NCBI GenBank assembly: GCA_026419785.1
Contig: JAODTK010004398.1
Location: forward strand, 186,001 to 250,000
Source of the DNA: Sclerodactyla briareus
Taxonomy: Eukaryota > Echinodermata > Holothuroidea > Dendrochirotida > Sclerodactylidae
Reading direction: 5' to 3'
Length of the DNA: 64,000 nt
Part shown: positions 45,301 through 57,669 of the stretch, piece by piece
Position numbering within the stretch: the stretch's first letter is position 1
How the letters are laid out: each line of letters begins with the position of its first letter
Position numbers and translations under genes: made by a program
Notes under the pieces: generated by a model
Told to the model about the DNA's origin: nothing
Database searches by the model: none
The model's input: only the letters and a program-made list of their open reading frames with translations

Positions 45301-46589
45301 ATAACCGTAAACGCCGAAAAAAACGGGAGTCACGACATCAACGGCTAAAAACCTAGTTATTGGAAAAATCTGCACGCAATCAACACCGGTTTAGAGTGGC
45401 GAGACCCTGAGGGTCTTTTGAAAGTTCATTTTAAATTTGTGCACACGCCATTGACGCCTTATAGTAGTAGAAATGGCACTGGGGACTGGAGGATGTTTGT
45501 ACTTCCTTGCAGCACTAAATCATATGATCTAAATAGAACTTATCCATTTCATTACGCTTTGTTCGTGTCCTTCTTTTACATTACCAGCGTCTTAAAGTAC
45601 ATCATATCCCCAAGTTATGTGGCTAAAACTTTACTCTTTCACCTTCCAGACAGGTAAGTTGAATGTAATGGTCATTTCGTGTGTGCACATGTTAGCACGA
45701 CCATTCATGGTTTGGACTATTCCATTTATGACAAGGTAACAAACTCACAGGAGTGTGTGACGTTGTAGCACGGGGTACTAAAGTGACAAGCTTCTCATTG
45801 TGTCAACATTCAGCTGTTTCGAATAATTACCTAAGATCAAACACCGCGTACTAAAATCCAAAATTATGTATTTTCGCCGATCCAAGCCGAACGTACATCG
45901 CAGATCAATGCGCAACCTGTTGAAAATTATACAACTGCCCCACGTTGTGTTGCGAGCTATGTAATTTCATTTTTGCCAAATATACCTGCCGCCACGGGAC
46001 ATCCGCAGCTTCGTGGTAAGAATAAAACTGCATGCAAAGCCTATATGTGCTGCTAATCGATCAATGCTGTTGAACTAGTTTCAAGACATAGCCCTGTTTG
46101 GAACACGTGGTCATCACCGACTTACGTTCACTAGCATTTGACAATGGCATTCCCCACGGCTAAGTACAGGGCGGTACACAACTACCAAGTCGGCCACTCC
46201 TATTTATTTGGTACAGGCCGCCGACAGCAAACCTTTTTATCGCACACAAATTAACATCTATATGGAAAGTTTCTGACTCTTGTGAAAAGGACTGGAATAT
46301 TTGCGATCGTCTATCCACTTGATCCCGAACTGGCAATGTATTTTCGCTGGGGGCATACAATTCTATGAATGAGTAATGTGAATCAGTGGGCAATGGTGAA
46401 AGAAAATATTTATAACATAAAGGTTTTAGCGCAGATCTGCGTGGTTTCAGGGCTGATTTTCGACTGTGCCGTGCTGACTTCAGTTTTCTTGCTAAACTAA
46501 TCCAGTTAAGTTTGGGCTGTGGAGCTCACCGGTAATTGAACAAGCCATCTGTTTGTACTGTGCATGTGCGGCGACAGGCGCACGTTGCA

Positions 46590-47160
46590 GGTTTTAAAAA
46601 AGAAATGACACTGGTTTATCTTGATGCTCTGTGCAGGTTTTGATGTGCAATTATGTGTTCATTCCCCCATTATTATAATGGAAAAGTCTGATTGATGAAA
46701 AAAGACTCTGCTTCCCACTCGTACTTACACAGCTGCAATAGTGTTGGGGAAGGACAAACGAATGAGGAGGGGATAACAATGCTGGATTCATCATTAATGG
46801 CAATGACTAGATGAAGTTTGAAGTTATGGAAACCCACATAGCAGATAATGCTGACTTGTTTCTTATGATTGTCATTAGAATTGACAATTCAGTTACTAAC
46901 AACATAATGCTGAGGGATAACATATATTTCAACTGGATACATACCTGTTGTGCCATGAAGTTAAAAACCATCTCGCCCTGGGCGGGACCGTGTTTGGAGT
47001 TCACGGAGAAAGTTACTTCCCCCGGGCACAATACTTGTTTGCCTGTTCAATCGAATGCATCGGCGATCGAACCGAAAAAAAAAAAACCGGATTGACTCGG
47101 TTAGCAAAATCGGAGAAACAGACCTGTTTTGCTCAGGCACTAAACGTGCAAGCCTTAACA
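46590..47160 (+). mobile_element. Repeat family C (hAT-like end), copy 1
   Basis: Aligns over ~550 bp with 51285-51820: TGTTCATTCCCCCAT, AGTCTGATTGATGAA, GGATAACAATGCTGGA, GGAAACCCACATAGCA, GGGACCGTGTTTGGAGTTCA, GGATTGACTCGGTTAGCAAA and AGGCACTAAACGTGCA. The ACCG/CGGTT-rich end resembles hAT terminal sequences, but no transposase is visible. Confidence 0.7.
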
Positions 47161-47580
47161 CCACACCACGACGGACCCGGCTGGGCCGGCCCCCCACCCC
47201 CGACCTTAGCTTGCTTGTCAGGACTCCCGGGCCGTCCCAAGGTGTGTAACCCACCACCCCGTTCGGACCCGGCGGGCTGCCCGACCTAGCTTTGTCGGGA
47301 CCTACAGGCCGTCCCGAGGTGTAAGGACACCCCGTTCGGCTGGCCGGTTTCTGGGCCGGGCGCCGACTCACCAGTCGGACGGACCAGGGCAAGACGAGCC
47401 AGGCCCACTTCGGCCCGCCCCGCCGGGTCGGCCACCCCACCTCACCTGTCGGGAAACCTCCGGACCGTCCTGGGGTGTAACGACACCCCGTGCGGGTCGG
47501 CGCCGACGGGATCGGACCAGCAGAGCGGCCCTCTCCTCGAGTGCGAGATCGAGCCACCCCGGCCCCGCCCCGCCGGGCTT
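47160..47580. repeat. GC-rich repeat, three units of ~47 bp
   Basis: GTCGGGACCTACAGGCCGTC then CCGAGGTGTAAGGACACCCC, followed by GTTCGG, occurs near 47211, 47296 and 47450, separated by GC-rich linkers with CCCGCCGGG-type motifs. Confidence 0.8.
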
Positions 47581-47869
47581 AGGGTGTCATGTGACCCAGA
47601 GCTTCTGCCTGTGCTCCCGCGGTGCTAACAAGCACCTGCCCACGGGCCCCGGAAGGGGCACAAGCTCGGGAAAGTCCCTCGTCTTCGAGCGACGCCCTAT
47701 CACGCCGGTCTTCTCTGCAGTCGGTAGGGAGTCTTCGTAGACAAGTCGGCGCCTCCCAGCGTTCCTGTGTCCCAGGTGCGAATGGCCGGCAAGCGTCCGG
47801 TAGCCGCACACTTTCCCGTATCTGAGGGGGGAAGTCCCGCTACGGAAAATAGCCTTCAGGAGTATACCT

Positions 47870-48340
47870 CATCCGAAGATAACAATAACAATATCACAAA
47901 GAGGAATCATTCCGACAAGATATTGATATGTCATAATACGAGTGTATTGCAGTATAAGATTATACAAAAATACATAACATCAGCCGATAAAAAATCGAAC
48001 GGTATACCATAGTAATATCAAAGATAGGAATCATTACCGACCTGATGCGATATTGTCATATTACTAGTGATTGCGTATAAGATCTACAAATCATCAGCCG
48101 GTAACAATATCACCAAAAGGAATCACTTCCGAAATGTTATGCAATATGTCATAGTAGAGGTATTGCAGTCTAAGATATACAAAATACAAACCATCAAGCC
48201 GATAACGAACGGTATACAATAGCAATATAACAAGAAGGAATCACTTCCGACATGATATGCGAAAGGTCATAACCGAGTGTATTGCAGTATAAGCTATACA
48301 AAATACAAGTAATCGGCGGTAACGAATCACGATAAGACGA
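47870..48340. repeat. AT-rich tandem repeat, about four units of 90-135 bp
   Basis: Each unit contains AACAATATCACAAAGAGGAA, TCATTCCGACATGATAT, GTATTGCAGTATAAGAT, ACAAAATACA and CATCAGCCGATAACG. Units begin near 47880, 48010, 48105 and 48225. Confidence 0.85.
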
Positions 48341-49789
48341 GTTAACGTAGACTACAAGCCAAGTTAAAGAACAAAGTTCCCCCATTCCCCCGCTCTACCC
48401 GTCTTGCGTAAACTGCCCTAGAGCCGCGCGCGGAAGAACACACCCCCCGGGAGAAAGGGACAGGGGAGGGAAGGGGAAAAACCCAAGGGAGGGAGGGAGG
48501 GAGGGGGGGGGGCCTCAGCTAGGGAAAGCACCGGACAACAGTCCAGCCTACTGACCCTAACAAAATAGGAGCCCACACCCCCCCGCGTGTGTTAGGTTCG
48601 GGGGAAGCCATGCACAGCCCTATTGTGCTAGGAGCAGCCTAGGCTAAATATGGACTTACGCAAAACGGGATCGAGCGGGAGTAAAAATCCCAAAACCAAT
48701 ATCACGCAAACCGCTTAGGAAAAACATATCCTGATAGACGACGTCTGGAGAAAAAAAGCTCCTAGCAAGATTGAATGTCGATTGAAAGCAGATGGGTGAT
48801 TTTCGGCGAGAAACACGATGAAATTCTTAGCCAAGATGCCTTCAATGCCTAACGTCAACTGGCAAAAAAAAAAAGGAGGACGATAGGGTTGCTAGCAGGC
48901 CCATACTTTGTTAAAAATTGCCAGATGTTCAATGGCACGGGGGGGGTGCAAGTGACCGATATGGGGTATAATTGAGAAGTGAAATAGTTATGTCTGTACT
49001 CTCAGTAGAAGACATTGTGGAGGCCATCCAGTCAAGGTTTAAGGTCCTTTGGGGGACATCTCGGCACGTCCAGTAAAAAATCAGAGCAAATCTGCAATGT
49101 GATTGGTCAATGACAATGTCACTAATACTGCCATGTTTCGGTTATTATCACTGAGATGTCTTGAGCCCGGATTGTTCCAGAAAGATTCACCCATACCACT
49201 AAGAGTATAAAAGTTTGACAAAAAAAGTTATGCCCAGAGATGATTCAGATACAAGGCAAATGTCCAGGTGAGGCAACTGTTTTCCCAAGTTGGTAGCATG
49301 AGTTCAGAATTAGGGTGAATCGGGGTAAATGCTTGAGCTGCTTAACCGCCAGTCAATTCATAGACATATCGCACAAGGGACAGAGGGCACTTTCGAGCAA
49401 CTCCACTACTGATAAACACAAGAGGGTGACATGTTCATGCAACTAAAGTCTGTGTACTCGACAAAAGATTGGACTGATGAGAATAACACATCCTTCCCAG
49501 AATCAAGTACGCAACAGTATTTGCAATGAGGTCTACGCAAGAAGAGTCTCACCTTGTGCGTGTTAGTATAGCCTAGGTTAGTTCTAGCCTTCTAACTTAG
49601 AATATAGAACGTGAAGGGCCTGTGGGTAATATAGGTGTTAGCAACGGTTTCACCTCTTGGAATTGGAATGCTGCAATGTTCACTGAAGATTAAATCTTAA
49701 GTATACCCTATGCACCGGGACAATTACATTACTGTGCAAAATGAGTCAGGAGAATGCAAGACCATACATACAATTAAGGGGGGGGGGTG

Positions 49790-49935
49790 GCAGGGTTGTC
49801 GGTTTAGACCGTCAAAAACCGGGTTTGACTTTTTTTACAGAAACCGGTTTACCGCACTAAACGAGTCTGTGCTTAAAACGAACTGCTGCCCAGAAACCAA
49901 AGCTAGAGCTAGCCGCACGCATTGCTGAGAGAGGC
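49790..49935 (+). mobile_element. hAT-like terminal segment
   Basis: CAGGGTTGTCGGTTTAGACC, AAAAACCGGGTTTGAC and AACCGGTTTACCGCAC form the CAGGGTTG...CGGTTT opening often seen at hAT ends. Similar text occurs at 45205-45260 and, inverted, as ATACCGCCGCAACCCTA at 58303-58321. No paired end or target duplication was established. Confidence 0.5.
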
Positions 49936-50799
49936 CAAATAACCGAAGCACGAGCTCTCATTCACAACTCCGCGCAAGCGTTAACTGCGCTCCCAAGGGC
50001 CATACCCCTCCCCGATGCCCCTCGCACCCAAAAAGAAAAAGTCTGCACCGCCCAGGAAGCTCAGAAAATATAAAGGATGGTCATGGCGCATCCCACGATT
50101 GTATATGGATAGCCGCCGCCCAAGATACTTATAGTTGAATGTGTATCCGCAAATTACTGCTGACGAGATTCAGAGAATGATCATATCGTTTGTTTGTCAT
50201 CCTTCCCAGCGTTTGTTTAGCTTTTTGAGTTTCATTGTTGTAGTACTTATTACTAGCGTTTCATCTTAAATTATTCTTCTTTCAGATGGGGAAGTATTGG
50301 TCACTTGTATATATGTCAAAAAAAATGACCAAACCTCTGGTTGTGGATCGTTCCATTTTTTACGGGTAATACAATTTTGCAATAAGTCGAATAACGAGAC
50401 ATTACGCGAATCCCCATCATGCCGAGTGATGCGATCATGCGACTGAGCAATTAATTACTAGATGAAAAGTAATTAATGGCCCTGGCACCGCTATCGGTGC
50501 TGGTACCGGTATTCACGCTGCCTAAAATACTGCTAGCGATCATTATACTTACACTGCATACCTGCAGTCACTGTATGGGCATCTATTTCAAAATGTTCTC
50601 CTTCATACATCATTTTTTCACGTAAAAAAGATTGCCAAAAAGATAATTTCATGTAAACAAATAACTGTCATACTTCTGGTTTTGTATTGATAGCTGAACA
50701 GAATTCATGACAGCGTACTGTATGGCAACAGCACATGCATGTGATTGTGACCACTGTCCTGCTGGTAGTACTAGTACCCAGGCAGAAATAATACATGGT

Positions 50800-50965
50800 C
50801 GCTAATGCCAAAACCAGTAAGCCCTAACGTAACTGTGATTATTTCAGCAGAAAACCGAAGCAAGGACATCTAAATTTGTCGTAAAAAGCACCAAATCAAT
50901 GCTAAACCTTCAGTATGATTGTTTTATCCACCAATGTCAATTACTCACCTCGTTTAGGGCTATGT
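50800..50965. repeat. Copy of the 54160-54320 segment
   Basis: AACCAGTAAGCCCTAACGTA, ATTTCAGCAGAAAACCGAAG, AATGCTAAACCTTCAG and TTTTATCCACCAATGTCAAT match 54170-54310 in order. Confidence 0.7.
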
Positions 50966-51284
50966 TAAAAGTAGTGCCAAGCATTGAGCGTGCGCGCTAG
51001 CACATACAAGCTTTGCAAGTTACGAAGGGTGAGCTTGGCAATGTTCCACAGCGGCTGGGTATTCGGCAAATGATGCAAATACACACAGCTCGGCGCAACA
51101 CGTGGGGCAGATTATCAATTTTTAAACAGATGCAGATAAAGTTGCCGATTTACACGGGGTCGGATGGGAACGGCAAAAAATACAAGTATGACAGCACTGG
51201 ATTTTGGTAATTTCAATTAGTCCCGGGATTGGTAGCAAATACCGGTAATTTCCGCCAGTCCGTAATGGTAATCTGTGCATTTGA

Positions 51285-51820
51285 CCGGTTTTAATAAAGA
51301 AGGGACAGTGGTATGAGCTCAGTGCAGGTTAATTTCAATTATTTGTTCATTCCCCCGTGTCATAATGAAACAGTCTGATTAATGAAGAGGATTGGCGTGC
51401 ATTATAAAGCTAAAATTCGTACTCGACATAGATGAAGGAGGAGGAGTATAACAATGCTGGAGTTTGGCACTAATGGCATTAACTATATGAAGTCACGGAA
51501 ACCCATAGTATCAAGATCACGCTGACTCGTTTTCTAATTATTGCTTTTTCAGCATTACAAGTGTAGTAACCAATCTGCTAAGGGATGTACATATCTTTGA
51601 ACTGGAGATATCGCACCTATCGCGCCTGAATTAACACTCGCCCCTCCGGTACGCCGAACCGTGTTTGGGGTTCACAGAGCAGTACGTCCCTTGGCGCAGA
51701 TACCTTTTGTTTGATGATGCCGACGGCATCGGTCAAAACCAAAAAAACGGTCTGACTCGGTTAGCAAATCGGAAACTAAACCGTTTTCTCATGAACTAAC
51801 CGTGCAGCCTTACCTACAAT
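51285..51820 (+). mobile_element. Repeat family C (hAT-like end), copy 2
   Basis: The counterpart of 46590-47160: TTGTTCATTCCCCCGTGTCA, CAGTCTGATTAATGAAG, GTATAACAATGCTGGAG, GGAAACCCATAGTA, AACCGTGTTTGGGGTTCACA, GGTCTGACTCGGTTAGCAAA and AACTAACCGTGCAGCCTTAC. Confidence 0.7.
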
Positions 51821-52125
51821 GTGTAAGAGTGCGAGGACAAATGAACACACAGTTAAGAGTAGTACAGTGGCCCATGTTAGCCATTTGGTAGTGAACAAAG
51901 ATTACTTTTTAAAAACCTGTGTAGATCTTCATAAGTTCAGTGTTTGGTTTTCCATAACGAGGCCGCCGGATTCATAGAAAATTAACATTTTTCTGCCTTT
52001 CTGAATTTAGCCAGCTGCAGGCTGTTTTCTGGTTACCAAATCGTATACTTTGATTTCACTGGACACTGAGATGTGTTGAGACCGTCACTGCTCCTGAGAT
52101 TCACCCACAGCACCATTTTGAAAAA

Positions 52126-53642
52126 ACTAGAGCAGCAGGGGCTGTAGCTTCAAACCGCACAAATGTACCAAGACGAATGTGTAGCCGTTTCAAACACGGC
52201 CTATTGCTGCCCCTGTTAACGTCCAGCGAGGAATGACTAATTGGAGAGAAAAAGGCAATTTCACACATGGCCCTTTGTGTCCCTTTAATGACCCATGACC
52301 CTTGACGCTTCACCTTGTTCAAAGATGTCCCAAAGGTCCGAGGAACATGGTTCCCAGTTTGATCAACATCCTCGATAATGACTGTTTTGGCTTCTTTTCA
52401 TCAGATGAACATAACTGTTTCAATTCATAATCACACCTATAGTATGTTCATCCAAAATTTGCAAACCGAACGAAAGATGAGAACATTATGGCACATTTTC
52501 AAGAAAATCAATGTACTTGTGGGAGGAGATACATTTGGGAAATAAACACATAATGACCTATATTGCCCCTTTAATGACCTTTGACCCTGACCTTCACAAG
52601 TCAAACATGTCCCATGGGGTCAATTAACATTGTGTCCAGTCTTGGTCGGTTCACAGTGTGGAAATACAGAATGGACGTTAGGGGCCAAAAAAGCAATTGT
52701 TGACACACGGGATATAGTAGGCTGTAGGGGCCAAGTGAATCCGGGACAGAATTCTTGAAAACCGGCATATGAGGTGATGGCTATCCATCATTATAGCAAA
52801 CTCAGAACTGTGCAACAAAATATGTAGGAGGTGATGCATTTCATGTGAATGGGTCATCGGTCCCAAGTGGGACCTTGGATCATAAATTCCTGAAAACACG
52901 GGAGGTACGACTGTTAGACCATCATCATGACCGAATGTCAGTACTGTGCACCAAAACTTGTAAGAGGGAGCATTCTGATAATTCCACATGATGGGCCCTC
53001 AGGCTGGGTTCTAAATTCCTGGGCAACCCTGAAAGCATGGCTATTAGACCATCATAATACTGAACATCAGCATGGTGCAAGTGCAACTAATTTCGTAGGA
53101 GATACAAGATTTTGCGGTTTCATATGATGGGCCCTGAGGCCCAAACTGGGCCTTGAGCCAAAAAATCCCTGGACCCCAAATTCCTAAACACCCCAATGGC
53201 CATCTACCCAAGAATTATTACATGTAAATTTGAGAAAAAATAAATTGAAGCTTGTGGGAGGGGATGCATTTCAAGTACCATTGTGTGAAATTTCATAAAA
53301 TGGGCCCTCAGGCCCAAGTGGGACCTTGGACCAAAAATTCCTGAACACCCGAAGATACGGCTGATAGATATCTTTATGACGAACATCAACGTGGCATCAC
53401 AATTTGTAGGAAGATACATTGGAAATTTCACACATAATGGCCCCTCAATGACCTTTGACCTTGACCTTCACAAGGTCAGACATGTCCCATGGGTCAGGAA
53501 CCTTGTGTCCAAGTTTGGTCGACAACCACCACAGAAGACTGTTTGGGAGCCAAAAAAAAAGGCAATTGTTGACACCTGGATAGATAGAAGAGTGACATGC
53601 AGATTCCAATAGCTCAACCAGCATAGATGGTTGAGCTAAAAT
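52126..53642 (+). repeat. Repeat family A, copy 3
   Basis: Begins AGAGCAGCAGGGGCTGTAGC (52128) and ends with the hairpin AGCTCAACCAGCATAGATGG through TTGAGCT (53611-53637). Internal GGGCCCTCAGG-type palindromes lie near 52991, 53128 and 53302, with GACCTTTGACC tracts near 52570 and 53450. Confidence 0.87.
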
Positions 53643-54159
53643 CACTGCAGAGATGATTTCACAAGGCAGGGGGTTCCAGGTGATTTGGCAGCGTTTCTAC
53701 AAAGATGGTTAGATGAGCTAGAAATGTGAGTTTGAATCGGATGAACGCTAGGCTGCGGGAACTGTTGGTTCAATGCAGGACCTGTCGATCTTGGTGTTTG
53801 TAGGCTAGTATTAGTACATAGAACGTAGGGGGCCTGTAGGCTGTGACGAGCCGGTCAATTGAGTCCCCACTCGAAAAAATGTCTGGACCCGGGTAGAAAA
53901 ATCCACATACCCGATACCCAAAAGGCATCACATGAGCATATTTTAATTACAAAAATCAATTATGCCATTTTCTTTGCTCCAAATTGATTTTCTTACCTCC
54001 AATGTTGAGCGCGACATGATTATCTCCATCTAAAAATGGTAAACAGTCGGGAAATCGACGACCCATCAGTTGCCAATCAGACCCAATAAATAATCACAAC
54101 AATACAATCTACATGCTAAAACGTCCATCGGACGCACGGCTGACTGGCCCGCACAAACT

Positions 54160-54317
54160 CCTTAAAAGTGCAATTACCAGTAAGCTCTACGTAACTGGAC
54201 TATTTCCAGCAAGAAAACAGAAGCAAGCCACAGTCTAAAGTAGTCATAAATGCCAACAAGGAATTGCTAAACCTTTCAGATAGAAATGTTTATCCACCAT
54301 TCCCTGATTAATCACGT
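54160..54317. repeat. Copy of the 50800 segment, cut off by the LINE tail
   Basis: TTACCAGTAAGCTCTACGTA, TATTTCCAGCAAGAAAACAG, ATTGCTAAACCTTTCAG and TTATCCACCATTCCCTG match 50810-50950. Similarity stops at the ATT-rich tail of the LINE, consistent with LINE insertion into this repeat. Confidence 0.7.
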
Positions 54318-57133
54318 TCATAATAATAAGAATCATGGGGACTTGAATAGAGCGCCTCCATGAAAAAGCTCTAGCGCGCTTTACAGACCCTAATAACAAA
54401 CAGGAAAGCCGAATAGGAAACAGAAGAAAAACAGAAAGACACAGAAGGAACAAAAGACAAAACAAGGGAAGCAAACACAAAAGACAGAAAAAAAAGGATA
54501 AGTCAACAGAAATGGGATGCGGAGGAACGTTTTAGACGAGACTTGAAAGTAGCCCAGTCGGGGCCGACGAATAGAGTTGGGAGGAGAATTCCATAAGTGA
54601 GAGCAGCAGAAGAAACGAACGATCCCCATGGAACTTGGTGGACGAGCGTGCCATAAATTTGAGCTGATGCTCAGATTGCTGACCTTAAAGATTCTAGGAA
54701 GGAACATGCAGTGAAGCAAGCTCTGAGATGAAATCAGGAAGCCATACAGTTGACAGCTTTGTAAGTGAGTTGAAGAATTTTAAAAGCAATTCTCAGCCTA
54801 ATAGGGAGCCAGTGAAGCCTGAAGAGCAGTGGAAGTGATATGCACAACGAGGAACACAGAGAACAAGTCAAGCAGCAATGTTTTGCCTCGATGAAGATTG
54901 TCAATGAGGTGGTCAGGGAGGCACACAAAACAAGGGGTCGTACAAGCACCCAGCCTAGATGTGACAAGGCATGGATCATCATGGGGTTGTCTTCGATCGA
55001 GTACTGACAAGGTTCCCTTCATTCTAATTGCGTGCAGAGCCGCTAGCTTTACAAAGGGTTTGCAAATGGCTAGACATTACATTTTCAAAGGAGAGTCCAT
55101 GATTATTCCTTACAATTGCAGACTTGAGAGAATTACAGGTCGATGACAGAGTTGTCGGACATGATGTAGAAACCCAAGAAGAACTACTGAAGTGTGAAGA
55201 GAGGTAAACAAATCTGTTCTTCTTAGTCATTCAGCACAAGCATATTGAACGGCACAGGATCTTAGTCGGTTGTGATACAGGGCTTCATCTGATTCACATG
55301 ACTGCACATCAGAAGGGCGAATGTCAGATCGAGCTGGTCGTCGCATAGGCGACAGACTGGATAGCGTGGGGCGCGGGCTGCAACAATGTATTGTAGTGGA
55401 GCACTGAGAGAATAAAAGCATAGGCCCAATGACAGATCCCTGAGGGACACCACAATCAGAAGGGTAGGACGGGGGGAATAGCATTATCAATAGTAACAGA
55501 CTGAGTTGGACAGCACAAGAGCTAGCAAACACTCAAGCGCCTTACCGTAAAACCGTATCTCTCGCAGGCGAAAAAATGATCAGCTGAGAATGGTCTATGG
55601 TGTAGAATGCAGACCACTAAAATCGAGCAGAACCAGATAGATTCGTTGCGCCTATCAAGGCAGATACGATGTCGTTCTGTTACACGAAGCGTGCAGTTTC
55701 TGTGCTATGAAAGGACGTAAGCCTGACGTATAGGGGCATGAAGCTGGTTTTCAACAAGCTAGCGTTTGACACCTGATCGACAGCCACTCTTCAATACCTT
55801 CCCAAGATGGAAGATTGAAATCGGGCGGTAGTTGGCGAAGCCTCAGCATCCAAGCCTGTTTGTCAGCAGCGGAGTGACACATGCATGCTGCCAGTAAAGA
55901 TGGTTATAAAAAACAACGGGAAGACGAGTTGTTTTACGATCCCAGTAATAGTAGGAAGAACAGATGAAGATGGATATTGCGAAAGTTGGCAGGTAGAGGA
56001 CCAACGAGCAGGACTTGTAGTGGAGAGCTTGATGATGCCGAGTACCTCATCTTCAGAAACCACAGAGAAAATATTTGTAAGCTGGTCATACAAGACTCGG
56101 TAGCGGCCATAGAGAGGAGCGGTGTAGAGAAAACAGGATTCAGATCATCACAGAGTGTCATGACCCTTACTGCAGAAAAACTCTGAGAGCATTTGCCTAT
56201 CTCAGCTCATCATGACAGGCAACGATCGTTGTGCCTTAGGAGACGTGGGTTTATTGATGACACGAAAGAGGTTCTTTTGATCGGACAGTGAGATAAGATC
56301 AGTGTGATAGCGGCTTTCAAGAGCCAGGAGGCTTTGTAATGGATTACAATGTTTCATATAAATTTCCTAATCTCAGCAAGTCTGGACTGCAACCACTTGC
56401 GTTCAAGGAAGACGCCGCTCTCTTTGGCAGCACGGAGAGTATCCAGAATAACCAAGGTGCATCGGGACGGAAGAATGGCCCAGTTCTATGCACCAATCGG
56501 CATGGCTGTCGAATGCACTAGTCAGGATGTTATTATATTCACGGACCAAGGGATCCAGGTCCATAGCAGGAGGAAATGAGCGAAAGAGAGAGAGGTCTGG
56601 ATGTGAGCGGACGGGCATCAATGCTGACATTATGTAGGGCCACGGGGCGGTATTTGCTTGGAGCATGGTCAGACCGCAGATGTTAAGACGACACTGATTG
56701 CATAGTGGTCTGATGATAAGCCATGCTGTATACTAGGATAACTTACAAGGTCGTCATCCTCCCTGGAGATGAGTAGTCCAGCATGTGATTAAAGTAGCGT
56801 TAGGGTCACGGATAGTGCTGCAGATGTTAAGTGTCCAATAAGTGAGAAACTTACCGCATCACGGTCATTCACAGGGTCACAACATCACATGGATATTGAT
56901 AAAAACCCAGTCAGTAACAGCTGGGTAGAGCCGAAGTCAAAATTTCCAGGAGGGAAGAGATTCATCAAAGAACAGTGATGAAGTAAGCTTGTTTTTTTTG
57001 CTAGGTGGGGGTATTCAATGGAGTAACCAAGATCTTTCAGAAACTTCACATTATTACTCCCTTGTTGTCTGCAACAACAAATTTCAAATAGGGCTCTACA
57101 TAAAGAAAACAGGTTGTATATTAGTTCTAGCAT
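54318..57133 (-). mobile_element. Decayed L2/CR1-like LINE with endonuclease and reverse transcriptase
   Basis: Read on the minus strand from 57133: an endonuclease piece (FDFGSTQ, LLTGF, VNDRDAVSF), LVREYNNILTSAFDSHA, QRERRLP, SDQKNLFRVINKP, VSEDEVLGIIK, NYRPISIFHLGKVLK, CGVPQGSVIGP (about 55430-55460), CDDQLDLTF (YADD region, about 55330), and LHWLPIRLRIAFKILQLTYK (about 54770-54830). The 3' end carries AGCGCTTTACAG-type sequence and an ATT-rich tail near 54318, as in marine invertebrate L2-like elements. Stops and frameshifts throughout show it is dead. Confidence 0.9.
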
Positions 57134-57405
57134 TCACTGTATGCTGATTAAATAAGAAAACAGAGAATTCACGCAATGTGATAACTGAATCCACGTGGCG
57201 TGTGTCATACGAGCGTTCGAAGAGATACGAATATTTGGTAACCTGGCATAGAATGGAATAATCCTCTTTAACTGTTAGCGTACAACGTGCAAGAGCGGTG
57301 GTGATTGGCTGGCATCTCCGTATTTGGCAGTCGGGTGGTTGTGATATATCACGTTTTTCTGAAGGTTCTACTAGTTTGTTGTGACCTAAAGTTCATGGGA
57401 ACAAT

Positions 57406-57660
57406 TTGATGATTTCCCTGTATTTATTTGTTGGAATCAGTTGTCCAACAAATTATTCATTTTTTCGTTCTATGAAATATTCGGCGAGCTCAGGAGCGGA
57501 CACAGTAAAAACCTATGATTGGAGACGGCACGTTGAGGAGTTCACAAATGGAAAAATTGCACAATACCCGTGCTGTAACTCCGAACTGGCTTATCAAAAA
57601 GCCCGTTATTCGCGGAAATGGTATATGGTTGGCGTACCCACTGTGACGCTGGAAATCTGA
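57406..57660 (+). CDS. Unrecognised 84-codon open frame
   Basis: From MKYSASSGADTVK onward it contains YDWRRHVEEFTNGK and SELAYQKARYSRKWYM, a composition more protein-like than most frames here. It has no recognised domain. It sits just beyond the 5' end of the LINE at 54318-57133, so a mobile-element origin is possible. Confidence 0.2.
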   Translation: MMISLYLFVGISCPTNYSFFRSMKYSASSGADTVKTYDWRRHVEEFTNGKIAQYPCCNSELAYQKARYSRKWYMVGVPTVTLEI

Positions 57661-57669
57661 CCGCCAACT

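Noticed and set aside
46961-47557. 198-codon minus-strand frame
   Set aside because: It is composed of the GC-rich repeat units (TRTGCRYTPGR repeated), so it is best explained by repeat structure.
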